Shown piece by piece: positions 43,250 to 51,946 of a stretch of DNA of 64,000 bases (position 1 is the first letter of the stretch; each line of letters starts with the position of its first letter). The DNA lies in assembly GCF_020687505.1 (NCBI RefSeq), contig NZ_JAJEQT010000002.1; one strand, given 5' to 3'. Position numbers and translations under genes: made by a program. The DNA is from Coprococcus_C hominis. Its GTDB lineage: Bacteria > Bacillota > Clostridia > Lachnospirales > Lachnospiraceae. The notes under the pieces are model-generated. The model saw only the letters and a program-made list of their open reading frames with translations, did not search any database and had not been told where the DNA came from.

Positions 43250-43530
43250 CTTGCAAAACGTATTGTGAATTGTATATATATGGAAGTGCCACATTCTGAT
43301 AATATAAATATGTTTGAAACGTAGAAGTACTTGATGTTCTGTAAGTAAAATAGCAATGTTTGAACACGATGTTCAAACAAACCGCCACTGAGCCATGGAT
43401 GGCGAATTGGCGGTGGTTGCGTTCGGTATCAGAAGGTAAATCAGAACATCTAGAACTTCTTGGTTTCAATACATCTTATATTATCAGAATGTGGCACGGA
43501 CATATACACAATTCACAATATGTTTCGCAG
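43250..43530 (+). ncRNA. Giant branched hairpin, copy 1
   Basis: The two arms (about 43250-43342 and 43440-43530) pair over nearly their full length, for example GTGCCACATTCTGATAATAT with ATATTATCAGAATGTGGCAC. The head contains TTTGAACA/TGTTCAAA (43359-43377), and CCGCCA/TGGCGG (43382-43413) enclosing GCCAT/ATGGC. Copy 2 at 51617 has the same head with compensated changes. Whether it acts as RNA or DNA is unknown; it ends 12 bp before the ABC-F start. Confidence 0.65.
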
Positions 43531-43541
43531 AACAAAGACAG

Positions 43542-45098
43542 ATGATTTTAAATGTTGAGAATTTAATGCACGGTTTTGGTGACCGTGCAATCTTTAATAA
43601 TGTATCGTTCCGCTTGCTTGCGGGCGAGCATATCGGCCTGGTCGGCGCGAATGGCGAAGGTAAAAGTACGTTCATGAATATCGTGACGGGGACGCTCACA
43701 CCGGACGAAGGAAAAGTAGAATGGAACAAGCATGTGCGGGTTGGATACTTAGACCAGCATGCCGTGCTGGAGAAGGGCATGACGATCGAGGATGTCCTGA
43801 AGTCTGCATTTTCATATCTGTTTGATATGGAGCAGAACATCAACGAGATCTATGAGAGCATGGCGGATGCGACGGACGATGAAATCGCAGAGATGATGGA
43901 AGAGGTTGGTACGCTGCAGGATATGCTGACGAACCACGATTTTTATATGATCGATGCGAAGGTTGAACAGGTAGCGCGGGCACTCGGACTTCTGGAGCTT
44001 GGGCTTGACCATGATGTGACGGACTTAAGTGGTGGACAGCGTACGAAGGTGCTGCTTGCGAAACTGCTTTTGGAGAAGCCGGAGATATTGCTTTTAGATG
44101 AGCCGACGAACTATCTCGATGCGGAGCATATCGAATGGCTGAAGCGGTATCTGCAGGAATATGAGAATGCATTTATCCTGATCAGTCATGATATTCCGTT
44201 CTTGAATGATGTCGTGAATATCATCTATCATATGGAAAATCAGGAGCTGAACCGCTACGTCGGAAACTATGATAAGTTCTTAGAAGTTTATGAGGCGAAG
44301 AAGGCACAGCAGGAGGCTGCCTACCGGAAACAGCAGCAGGAGATCAATGAGCTGAAGGATTTCGTGGCAAGAAACAAAGCACGCGTTGCCACAAGAAATA
44401 TGGCGATGTCAAGACAGAAGAAGCTTGATAAGATGGATGTGATCGAGCTTGCCAAGGAGAAACCAAAGCCGGAGTTTTATTTCAAGGAAGCCCGGACACC
44501 GGGCAAGATGCTCTTTGAGACGGAAGATCTTATCATCGGATATGATAAGAATGCACCGCTTTCCAAGCCAATCAATCTGCGGATGGAGCGCGGCGAGAAG
44601 ATTGCGATTATCGGAACAAATGGAATCGGTAAAAGTACATTGCTAAAAAGTCTGCTTGGTATCGTTCCGGCATTATCCGGTAAGGTGGAACTGGGCGACT
44701 ATCTGTATAAGGGATATTTCGAACAGGAGATGGCAGGCACGGACAACACCTGTCTGGAGGAGATCTGGCAGGAATTTCCGGGATATTCTCAGTATGAGGT
44801 GCGATCCGCATTGGCAAAATGTGGCCTTACAACGAAGCACATCGAGAGCAAGGTGCGCGTCTTGAGTGGTGGAGAACAGGCGAAGGTGCGCCTGTGTAAG
44901 CTTATCAACCGGGAGACAAACCTTCTAATCTTAGATGAGCCGACAAACCATCTGGACGTGGAAGCGAAGGACGAGTTAAAGCGTGCTTTGAAAGAGTATC
45001 ACGGTTCGGTGCTGCTGGTGTGTCATGAGCCGGAATTTTATTCGGATATTGTGACGAAGGTATGGAATCTGGAAGAGTTCAGCCGTCTGGCTGTATAG
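43542..45098 (+). CDS. ABC-F family ATPase (YbiT/Uup-like)
   Basis: 518 residues: two ABC domains joined by a charged linker, with no membrane segment. Walker A motifs GANGEGKST and GTNGIGKST, signatures LSGGQRTKVLLAKLL and LSGGEQAKVRLCKLI, Walker B LLLDEPTNYLD and LILDEPTNHLD. ABC-F proteins act at the ribosome E-site in translation control or antibiotic protection; this length and linker look like the housekeeping YbiT group. The start chosen is ATG 43542 (MILNVENLMHGFG); its ribosome site is weak, and the 43250-43530 hairpin directly precedes it. Confidence 0.9.
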   Translation: MILNVENLMHGFGDRAIFNNVSFRLLAGEHIGLVGANGEGKSTFMNIVTGTLTPDEGKVEWNKHVRVGYLDQHAVLEKGMTIEDVLKSAFSYLFDMEQNINEIYESMADATDDEIAEMMEEVGTLQDMLTNHDFYMIDAKVEQVARALGLLELGLDHDVTDLSGGQRTKVLLAKLLLEKPEILLLDEPTNYLDAEHIEWLKRYLQEYENAFILISHDIPFLNDVVNIIYHMENQELNRYVGNYDKFLEVYEAKKAQQEAAYRKQQQEINELKDFVARNKARVATRNMAMSRQKKLDKMDVIELAKEKPKPEFYFKEARTPGKMLFETEDLIIGYDKNAPLSKPINLRMERGEKIAIIGTNGIGKSTLLKSLLGIVPALSGKVELGDYLYKGYFEQEMAGTDNTCLEEIWQEFPGYSQYEVRSALAKCGLTTKHIESKVRVLSGGEQAKVRLCKLINRETNLLILDEPTNHLDVEAKDELKRALKEYHGSVLLVCHEPEFYSDIVTKVWNLEEFSRLAV

Positions 45099-45173
45099 AA
45101 AATAAAACTTGCTATCCCTGTGAAAAGGAAATATGATGAAACGTAAGTGTCAAGCAGAGGAGGAATTTGCCGG

Positions 45174-46127
45174 ATGGCATCGAATAGAAGAATCTTAACG
45201 AAATTAGCTGGGGAGCTGCAGGCAACACGGACAGGAATGGGAAGTCAGCTGCATGGCGTGTACCGGGGATATACATATGTCGTGAAACCGGGTACCGGTT
45301 CCGGCAAAAAAATGATGATGGTTGCATTTTCGGTTTCCAACGATCAGACACCAGCATCTGTCGATGTGTGGGGAACGATGCGCGCGGTACTTCCGAGCGG
45401 CGGCAGGATCATACCGAAAGGATTTAGTATTGCGGTATATGTTCCGGTTCGTGGTGGCACAAAAAAGAACGTGCAATTGATCAAGAATCTGATAGAAGGT
45501 ATGATCACGCAATTTGAACGATATCAATATTATAATTGTGATGCCAGGGGCGTGCAGGGACCAACGAATGTCTATCAGGTGGAGGATGGCTATTCCTTTT
45601 TAAATGAGGAATCTGCGAAGATGACGGAATATGCGTTGAAACTGAACCAGGAAGAGGATTATGTTGTGCGTGAAAATTATGCACTCGGTCTGCTCGGAGC
45701 GATTGGTGGTGGCGTTCTGGGTGCGCTGTTGATTTTCCTGATCGCACGCATTGGATTCGTGTCAAGCTATGCCGGGCTTGCGATGGGAGTCGCGGTGATC
45801 TATGGATATAAGTGGAAAGGCGAAAAGCTGTCGATCATAAGTTTTCTGTTGTGTGTTGCGGTATCAGCTGCATGGCTATATCTGGCATTCCGGGTAGACA
45901 TGGCAATGGTGATACAGGCATCTGAACTTTCAGACCATTACTATAGAGCTTCTTCGTTCCAAAGCTGTTTTGTACATGCGAAGGAGCTTATGAAGTGGTC
46001 TGGCAATCTGGATACCTATTATGAAAGTCTTATCAAAATGATGGCGTTTGGTATAGTCGGCGTTCTGGCATTTGGCTTTACAGAAATACAGGGGCAGCGG
46101 AAAAAATATAAGATGAAAAAAATGTAG
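45174..46127 (+). CDS. Membrane protein of unknown function
   Basis: 317 residues: a soluble N-terminal ~170 residues (RGYTYVVKPGTGSGKKMMMV, PKGFSIAVYVPVRGGTKKN) followed by about four membrane segments (LLGAIGGGVLGALLIFLIA and others) and a last one at the C-terminus before a Lys-rich tail. No family recognised. Start ATG 45174 after GAGGAGGAATTTGCCGG. Confidence 0.75.
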   Translation: MASNRRILTKLAGELQATRTGMGSQLHGVYRGYTYVVKPGTGSGKKMMMVAFSVSNDQTPASVDVWGTMRAVLPSGGRIIPKGFSIAVYVPVRGGTKKNVQLIKNLIEGMITQFERYQYYNCDARGVQGPTNVYQVEDGYSFLNEESAKMTEYALKLNQEEDYVVRENYALGLLGAIGGGVLGALLIFLIARIGFVSSYAGLAMGVAVIYGYKWKGEKLSIISFLLCVAVSAAWLYLAFRVDMAMVIQASELSDHYYRASSFQSCFVHAKELMKWSGNLDTYYESLIKMMAFGIVGVLAFGFTEIQGQRKKYKMKKM

Positions 46128-46434
46128 AATACGATAAAAGAAAGAAGTGATTCAAAAAGAGTTGGCAAATATGCTTCAAAATCATGAGAAAAACGGAATT
46201 TTTTGTGCAATTTCAAGGTAATTACGGACAGATTCGTCAAAATTCATATAAAAATTTCATATAATCAAAAAAAATTGCTAATATATCCAAAAATATTCTA
46301 TTCTTTCCGGACCTCATTCCAAATATAATGAATTTAGTCAATGAGACAGGGAATGATTCAAAAAAAATGTACAAAATGAACAAAAAGTACGAAGGAACAT
46401 TTCAACAAGTATTTCATTCATAGGAGGAAAGAGT
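46128..46434 (+). promoter_or_regulatory. mgl operon promoter region
   Basis: A 307-bp AT-rich gap with no gene. TATAAT at 46324-46329 has TTCTTT 17 bp upstream (46301-46306), about 105 bp before mglB. The weak -35 suggests an activated promoter, fitting the response regulator at 51947. No other structure was seen. Confidence 0.5.
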
Positions 46435-47700
46435 ATGAAGAAGAAAAAAATCTTAGCTGTAATCGCAGCAGCAACAATGGCACTGTCAATGGTAGGATGT
46501 GGATCGTCAGGTGGAGGTTCTGCATCAAGTAGCGGAGTTGCAAATAAGGATAAGCCGCTTGTATGGTACAACCGTCAGCCTTCCAACTCATCAACCGGAG
46601 AGCTTGACAAAACAGCCCTTAACTTTAACAAAGATACTTACTATGTAGGTTTCGATGCGAATCAGGGTGCTGAGCTTCAGGGTGAGATGGTACTTGACTA
46701 CATCAAGAAGAATGCAGCAACGATCGACCGTAACGGTGATGGCGTAATCGGATATGTACTTGCTATCGGCGATATCGGACATAACGATTCCATCGCACGT
46801 ACAAGAGGTGTCCGTTCCGCACTTGGAACAGGCGTTGATGCAAATGGCGCAGTTGATTCAGCACCAGCCGGTACAAACGTAGATGGATCTGCAAAAGTTG
46901 TACAGGATGCAACACTGGAAGTAGATGGAAAGAAATACACAATCCGTGAGCTTGCTTCACAGGAGATGAAGAACTCTGCAGGTGCTACATGGGATGCAGC
47001 AACCGCAGGTAACGCAATCGGTACATGGACAGCTTCTTTCGGTGATCAGATCGATGTAGTTGTTTCTAACAACGATGGTATGGGAATGTCAATGTTCAAC
47101 GCTTGGGCAAAGGACAACAAGGTTCCTACATTTGGATACGATGCAAACAGCGATGCAGTAGCAGCTATCGCAGAAGGCTACGGCGGAACAATTTCACAGC
47201 ATGCAGACGTTCAGGCTTACCTTACACTCCGTGTTCTTCGTAACGCACTTGACGGCGTAGATGTAGACACAGGTATCGGTACAGCAGATGAAGCTGGCAA
47301 CAAGCTTGATGAGGGTGTTGATTACAGATACTCAGCAGAAGAGAGATCTTACTACGCATTGAACATTGCAGTAACAGCTGATAACTATCAGGATTTCACA
47401 GACTCAACAAAGGTTTATGACAAGGTTTCTAAGCAGCTCGACTCAAGCAAGAGCCCAGAGAAGAAGGTATGGCTTGATATCTACAACGCTTCAGATAACT
47501 TCTTAAGCTCAACATACCAGCCACTTCTTCAGAATTACGATGATCTTCTGAACCTGAAGGTTGATTACATCGGTGGTGATGGTCAGACAGAGTCTAACAT
47601 CACAAACCGTCTTGGTAACCCTGGTGAGTACGATGCATTTGCAATCAACATGGTTAAGACAGACAACGCAGCATCTTACACATCAATTCTTAACAAGTAA
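46435..47700 (+). CDS. mglB: Galactose/glucose-binding lipoprotein MglB
   Basis: 421 residues. Signal peptide with lipobox (SMVGCGSS); the mature part is a type 1 periplasmic-binding fold (VWYNRQPSNSSTGELDKTAL, DVVVSNNDGMGMSMFNAW, FGYDANSDAVAAI), characteristic of MglB with its Asn/Asp sugar contacts and an Asp-rich DRNGDGVIGYV loop like the calcium site of GGBP. Ribosome site ATAGGAGGAAAGAGT. The first gene of an mglBAC operon importing galactose or glucose. Confidence 0.92.
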   Translation: MKKKKILAVIAAATMALSMVGCGSSGGGSASSSGVANKDKPLVWYNRQPSNSSTGELDKTALNFNKDTYYVGFDANQGAELQGEMVLDYIKKNAATIDRNGDGVIGYVLAIGDIGHNDSIARTRGVRSALGTGVDANGAVDSAPAGTNVDGSAKVVQDATLEVDGKKYTIRELASQEMKNSAGATWDAATAGNAIGTWTASFGDQIDVVVSNNDGMGMSMFNAWAKDNKVPTFGYDANSDAVAAIAEGYGGTISQHADVQAYLTLRVLRNALDGVDVDTGIGTADEAGNKLDEGVDYRYSAEERSYYALNIAVTADNYQDFTDSTKVYDKVSKQLDSSKSPEKKVWLDIYNASDNFLSSTYQPLLQNYDDLLNLKVDYIGGDGQTESNITNRLGNPGEYDAFAINMVKTDNAASYTSILNK

Positions 47701-47738
47701 GAGAACTGATTGAACGAACGGTAAATGATTTAACCAAA

Positions 47739-47773
47739 GAAGGGTGTCACCTAAAATTGATACCCTTCTTTTT
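47739..47773 (+). terminator. Partial terminator between mglB and mglA
   Basis: GAAGGGT (47739-47745) and ACCCTTC (47762-47768) with an inner TCA/TGA pairing, then TTTTT. Like the malE terminator, it should raise the binding protein relative to transporter parts. Confidence 0.82.
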
Positions 47774-47792
47774 AAGAAAGGGAAGTAGAGAT

Positions 47793-49301
47793 ATGGCAGA
47801 TGATAAGAATAAATACATCTTATCGATTCATGGCATGAGTAAATCATTCGGAAGAAACAAGGTTCTTAACCACATTGATTTGAATGTGAAGCCAGGATCC
47901 ATCATGGGACTTATGGGTGAGAATGGTGCCGGAAAATCGACAATGATGAAATGTCTCTTCGGAACCTATCAGAAGGACGAAGGAACAATCGTATTAGATG
48001 GCAAGGAAGTTAATTTCTCTGGACCAAAGGATGCACTCGAAAACGGAGTTGCAATGGTACATCAGGAATTAAATCAGTGTCTGGAAAGAAATGTAATTGA
48101 TAATTTGTTCCTCGGTCGATACCCAAAGAATTCGCTTGGTGTGGTCGATGAGGGCAGAATGAAAAAAGAAGCATCTGATCTGTTCAGAAAGCTTGGAATC
48201 ACAGTGAACCTTACGCAGCCGATGAAGAAGATGTCTGTATCAAAGCGTCAGATGTGTGAGATTGCGAAGGCAATTTCGTACAATTCAAAAGTAATTGTAC
48301 TTGATGAGCCGACTTCATCCCTGACAGCACCGGAAGTAGCAAAGCTCTTCAAGATGATGCGTCAGCTTAAAGAACAGGGAATCTCCCTGATTTATATCTC
48401 CCATAAGATGGACGAGATCTTCGAGATCTGCGACCAGATTTCCGTATTGCGGGATGGCAGTCTCGTAATGACGAAGGACAGCAAAGATACAAACATGAAC
48501 GAACTCATATCAGCCATGGTAGGCCGTTCTCTGGATAACAGATTCCCGCCGGTTGATAATACACCGGGAGAGACAATTCTCTCCGTGCAGAACCTTTCAA
48601 CAAAATATGCACCGAAGCTCCAGAATATCTCCTTCGATGTGAAAAAAGGCGAGATATTTGGTTTGTATGGATTGGTCGGTGCAGGTCGTACAGAGCTTCT
48701 TGAGACGATATTTGGTATGCGTACAAGAGCAGCCGGAAACGTTATCTATGATGGTAAGATGATGAATTTTGCATCTCCGAAGGATGCGATGAATCATGGA
48801 TTTGCCCTCATTACAGAGGAACGTAAGGCAAATGGTCTGTTCTTAAAAGCAGATATAACATTTAACACAACCATTGCAAATATGAATCATTATAAGAGTG
48901 GACTTGCACTCTCACATGATGACATGGTGCGGGCAACCGCAGAGGAAATCAAGGTCATGCATACGAAATGTATGGGACCGGATGATATGATTGCAAATCT
49001 GTCTGGTGGTAATCAGCAGAAGGTAATCTTCGGTAAATGGTTGGAGCGGTCTCCGAACATCTTTATGATGGACGATCCGACAAGAGGTATTGATGTTGGA
49101 GCAAAATATGAGATTTACGAGTTGATCATTAACATGGCAAAGCAGGGTAAGACAATTATTGTTGTTTCTTCTGAGATGCCGGAGATTCTCGGAATCACAA
49201 ACCGTATTGGCGTTATGTCGAACGGACATTTGGCAGGTATTGTCAATACGAAGGAGACAAATCAGGAAGAATTATTAAAGCTTAGTGCGAAATATTTGTA
49301 A
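47793..49301 (+). CDS. mglA: Galactose ABC transporter ATPase MglA
   Basis: 502 residues with two fused ABC domains as in the RbsA/MglA family. First Walker A GENGAGKST, Walker B VIVLDEPTSSLT; the second domain has the degenerate Walker A GLVGAGRTELLE, signature LSGGNQQKVIFGKWL and MMDDPTRGIDVGAKYEIY. Start ATG 47793 (MADDKNKYILSIHGM) after AAAGGGAAGTAGAGAT; the frame extends to 47757 inside the terminator. Confidence 0.94.
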   Translation: MADDKNKYILSIHGMSKSFGRNKVLNHIDLNVKPGSIMGLMGENGAGKSTMMKCLFGTYQKDEGTIVLDGKEVNFSGPKDALENGVAMVHQELNQCLERNVIDNLFLGRYPKNSLGVVDEGRMKKEASDLFRKLGITVNLTQPMKKMSVSKRQMCEIAKAISYNSKVIVLDEPTSSLTAPEVAKLFKMMRQLKEQGISLIYISHKMDEIFEICDQISVLRDGSLVMTKDSKDTNMNELISAMVGRSLDNRFPPVDNTPGETILSVQNLSTKYAPKLQNISFDVKKGEIFGLYGLVGAGRTELLETIFGMRTRAAGNVIYDGKMMNFASPKDAMNHGFALITEERKANGLFLKADITFNTTIANMNHYKSGLALSHDDMVRATAEEIKVMHTKCMGPDDMIANLSGGNQQKVIFGKWLERSPNIFMMDDPTRGIDVGAKYEIYELIINMAKQGKTIIVVSSEMPEILGITNRIGVMSNGHLAGIVNTKETNQEELLKLSAKYL

Positions 49302-49319
49302 TAGAGAGGAGTTTTGGCG

Positions 49320-50972
49320 ATGGCAGATAAAAGTATGATCCTTTCGGCAGAAGCAGAAGCAGCGCTTTTGAAGCCGATTGATGAATATGTAGGAAAAATA
49401 CAGAAGCAGATCGATGCACTTCGTGTAGATGGATCTGACAAGGTTCGAAGCTTAAAGAACCATATCGCAATTGCGAAGGAAGACAAGAATTTAACAAAGG
49501 AAGAGAGAGCAAAGATTATTGCGAAGGATAAGGCGGACTTAGAGAAAGCAAAATCTGTAGAATCTGCAAATAAGGACAAGGTTTCAAAGCTTGTTTCCGA
49601 TGCAGAAGGTTATCTCTCCAAGCATTACAAGAGTGACTACTATGAGAAGGTAGTTGCAAGCTGTGAGGCAGAGAAAGCAGCAGAGAATGCCTCTTATGAC
49701 AAGATTGTGGCAACCATTAAGACAGAGCACGAGCAGACTTTGGCAAAGCTTTCTGATTCCGAGGAAATCAAGGATGAGAAGTATGTATATCGTAACCGCC
49801 TGTTTGATGCACAGATGACACATGAGTCTAAATTGCAGGAAATCAAGGATAGAAAGCACGATGCATTTGCACATAAGTTCCATTTGATCGATCTGCTTCG
49901 TATGTCGAAATATACATTTGGACAGAAGCAGTCACAGAAGGTAGAAAACTACAAGTACACATTCAATACAACACAGTTCCTGTATAAGAATGGTCTGTAC
50001 ATTGTAATTTTACTCATCTTTATTGCATTGTGTATCATCACACCGATTGTAAAGCATACACAGCTTTTGACACTGACAAACATCCTGAATATTTTGCAGC
50101 AGGCTTCCCCTCGTATGTTCTTAGCCCTTGGTGTTGCCGGTCTGATTCTGTTAACAGGTACCGACCTTTCCATCGGACGTATGGTAGGTATGGGTATGGT
50201 TACCGCAACCATTATTATGCATAGTGGCGTAAATACCGGTGGTGTATTCGGACATATCTTTGATTTTACAGGTATTCCGGTAGCGGGCAGAGCCATTATT
50301 GCACTTGTTGCATGTATTATACTTACAACCGTGTTTGCAAGTATTGCCGGTTTCTTCATGGCGAAGTATAAGATGCATCCATTCATTTCAACAATGGCGA
50401 ACATGCTGATCATCTTCGGACTTGTTACATACGCAACAAAGGGTGTATCTTTCGGTGCAATTGAGTCAAGTATTCCGAACATGTTTATTCCAAATCTTGG
50501 TGGATTCCCAACCATCATTATCTGGGCAGTTGTAGCAATCGTTGTTGTATGGTTCATCTGGAACAAGACAACATTTGGTAAGAACCTTTACGCAGTTGGT
50601 GGTAATCCGGAAGCAGCTTCTGTATCTGGTATTTCCGTATTCAAGGTAACAATGGGAGCATTCATCTTAGCAGGTATCCTTTATGGATTCGGTTCATGGC
50701 TTGAGTGTAACCGTATGGTTGGATCCGGTAGTGCCGCATATGGACAAGGCTGGGATATGGATGCAATTGCAGCCTGCGTAGTAGGTGGTGTATCCTTCAC
50801 AGGAGGTATCGGTAAGATCTCCGGTGTTGTAACTGGTGTACTGATCTTCACATCCCTTACATACTCTCTGACAATCCTCGGTATTGATACAAACCTTCAG
50901 TTTATCTTCGAAGGTATTATCATCCTTGCAGCTGTAACACTTGACTGTCTGAAGTATGTTCAGAAGAAGTAA
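49320..50972 (+). CDS. mglC: Galactose ABC permease MglC with coiled-coil extension
   Basis: 550 residues. The C-terminal ~330 are a normal MglC/RbsC permease (eight or more TMs; NILQQASPRMFLALGVAGLI, LTGTDLSIGRMVGMGM, GGNPEAASVSGI, AIAACVVGGVSFTGGIGKIS). Uniquely, about 210 charged residues precede them (KPIDEYVGKIQKQIDALRVD, AEKAAENASYDKIVATIKTE), strongly predicted as cytoplasmic coiled coil. MglC is normally about 336 residues. The extension is in one uninterrupted frame with a proper start (ATG 49320, AGAGAGGAG), so it is not a sequencing artefact joining two genes. Confidence 0.9.
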   Translation: MADKSMILSAEAEAALLKPIDEYVGKIQKQIDALRVDGSDKVRSLKNHIAIAKEDKNLTKEERAKIIAKDKADLEKAKSVESANKDKVSKLVSDAEGYLSKHYKSDYYEKVVASCEAEKAAENASYDKIVATIKTEHEQTLAKLSDSEEIKDEKYVYRNRLFDAQMTHESKLQEIKDRKHDAFAHKFHLIDLLRMSKYTFGQKQSQKVENYKYTFNTTQFLYKNGLYIVILLIFIALCIITPIVKHTQLLTLTNILNILQQASPRMFLALGVAGLILLTGTDLSIGRMVGMGMVTATIIMHSGVNTGGVFGHIFDFTGIPVAGRAIIALVACIILTTVFASIAGFFMAKYKMHPFISTMANMLIIFGLVTYATKGVSFGAIESSIPNMFIPNLGGFPTIIIWAVVAIVVVWFIWNKTTFGKNLYAVGGNPEAASVSGISVFKVTMGAFILAGILYGFGSWLECNRMVGSGSAAYGQGWDMDAIAACVVGGVSFTGGIGKISGVVTGVLIFTSLTYSLTILGIDTNLQFIFEGIIILAAVTLDCLKYVQKK

Positions 50973-51003
50973 TAAAAGAAATCAAATAAAGTTGTAAATT
51001 GGA

Positions 51004-51048
51004 GAAGTCACCCGGTCAAGTGCACAAGGCATGGCTGGGTGACTTTTC
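51004..51048 (+). terminator. Terminator of the mgl operon
   Basis: GAAGTCACCC (51004-51013) and GGGTGAC followed by TTTTC (51037-51048), enclosing a 23-nt loop. Confidence 0.82.
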
Positions 51049-51087
51049 CTATATGTATATAATGTCAAAACGCTTGGATATATGAAT

Positions 51088-51540
51088 TGAAGCAAGCTGG
51101 TTGGAGCAAATTCCAGAAATAGGGGAAAATTCCCCAATGGAACAAGAGCAGGAAGCAAGCTGGTTGGGGCAAATTCCAGAAATAGGGGAAAATTCCCCCA
51201 ATGGAACAAGAGCAGGAAGCAAGCTGGTTGGGGTAAATTCCTGAAATAGGGAAAATTCCCCAATGGAACAAGAGCAGGAAGCAAGCTAGTTGGAGTAAAT
51301 TCCGGAAATAGGGAAAAATCCCCCAATTGAGCAGTAGCAGGAAGCAAGCTGGTTGGGGTAAATTCCTGAAATAGGGGAAAATTCCCCAATGGAACAAGAG
51401 CAGAAAGCAAGCTGGTTGGGGTAAATTCCTGAAATAGGGGAAAATTCCCCAATCGAACAGGACAAGGAAGCAAGCTGGTTGGAGTAAAAACTTGGAAATG
51501 AAGGAAACTCCCCCAATTGAGCAGGAGCAAGAAGCAACCA
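51088..51540. repeat. 63-bp minisatellite, seven units plus partial
   Basis: AGCAAGCTGGTTGG starts recur at 51091, 51154, 51218, 51280, 51343, 51406, 51469 and partly 51533 (spacing 62-64, mostly 63). Most units carry the palindrome GGGGAAAATTCCCC or a one-base variant. No gene with a start and ribosome site is seen; a minus-strand frame stays open through it because 63 is a multiple of three. Confidence 0.92.
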
Positions 51541-51616
51541 GCCAGATATTTAGGTATCTTTATAGTGATAACTTTGGTATAATAAGGACAATAAAACAAC
51601 AAAGAACAATAAGAAT

Positions 51617-51923
51617 TGCCGGGTAGTTCGGAAATCATTTGAATATGTGGATGATTGGTTTTTCTATGACTTCGTGAACATATACGATATGTTTGGAACT
51701 TAGAAGTACTTGATATTCTGCTTGATTTCAGCAATGTTTGAACACGATGTTCAAACAAGCCGCTGTTGAGACATGGATGTCGAATCAGCGGCGGTTGCGT
51801 GCGAGATGAATATTGGAATCAGAATATCGTAGTACTTCTTAGTTCCGATACATTGTATATGGAATGAAGTGATAGGAAAACCAATCCGACACATAAACTT
51901 ACATTTTCCAAACCTACCCGGCA
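51617..51923 (+). ncRNA. Giant branched hairpin, copy 2
   Basis: TGCCGGGTAG (51617-51626) pairs with CTACCCGGCA (51914-51923), and pairing continues inward with bulges (GATTGGTTTT with AAAACCAATC; GATATTCTG with CAGAATATC). The head is the same as in copy 1: TTTGAACA/TGTTCAAA (51737-51755), CCGCTG/CAGCGG (51760-51791) enclosing GACAT/ATGTC. The arms differ from copy 1 in sequence. It ends 23 bp before the response regulator start at 51947. Confidence 0.65.
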
Positions 51924-51946
51924 GGCGATAACAAGTGGGGTGCAAC

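Noticed and set aside
43250..43530. Simple MITE or REP-type repeat
   Set aside because: A MITE would have conserved terminal repeats; here the termini of the two copies differ and only the central head is shared.
51088..51540. CRISPR array
   Set aside because: Units are contiguous 63-bp near-identical copies without unique spacers, and no cas genes are present.
50982..51758. 258-codon minus-strand frame with a 21-residue repeated peptide over the minisatellite
   Set aside because: It has no ribosome site, begins inside the hairpin head, and is open only because the 63-bp unit is a multiple of three. A repeat-DNA explanation is simpler.
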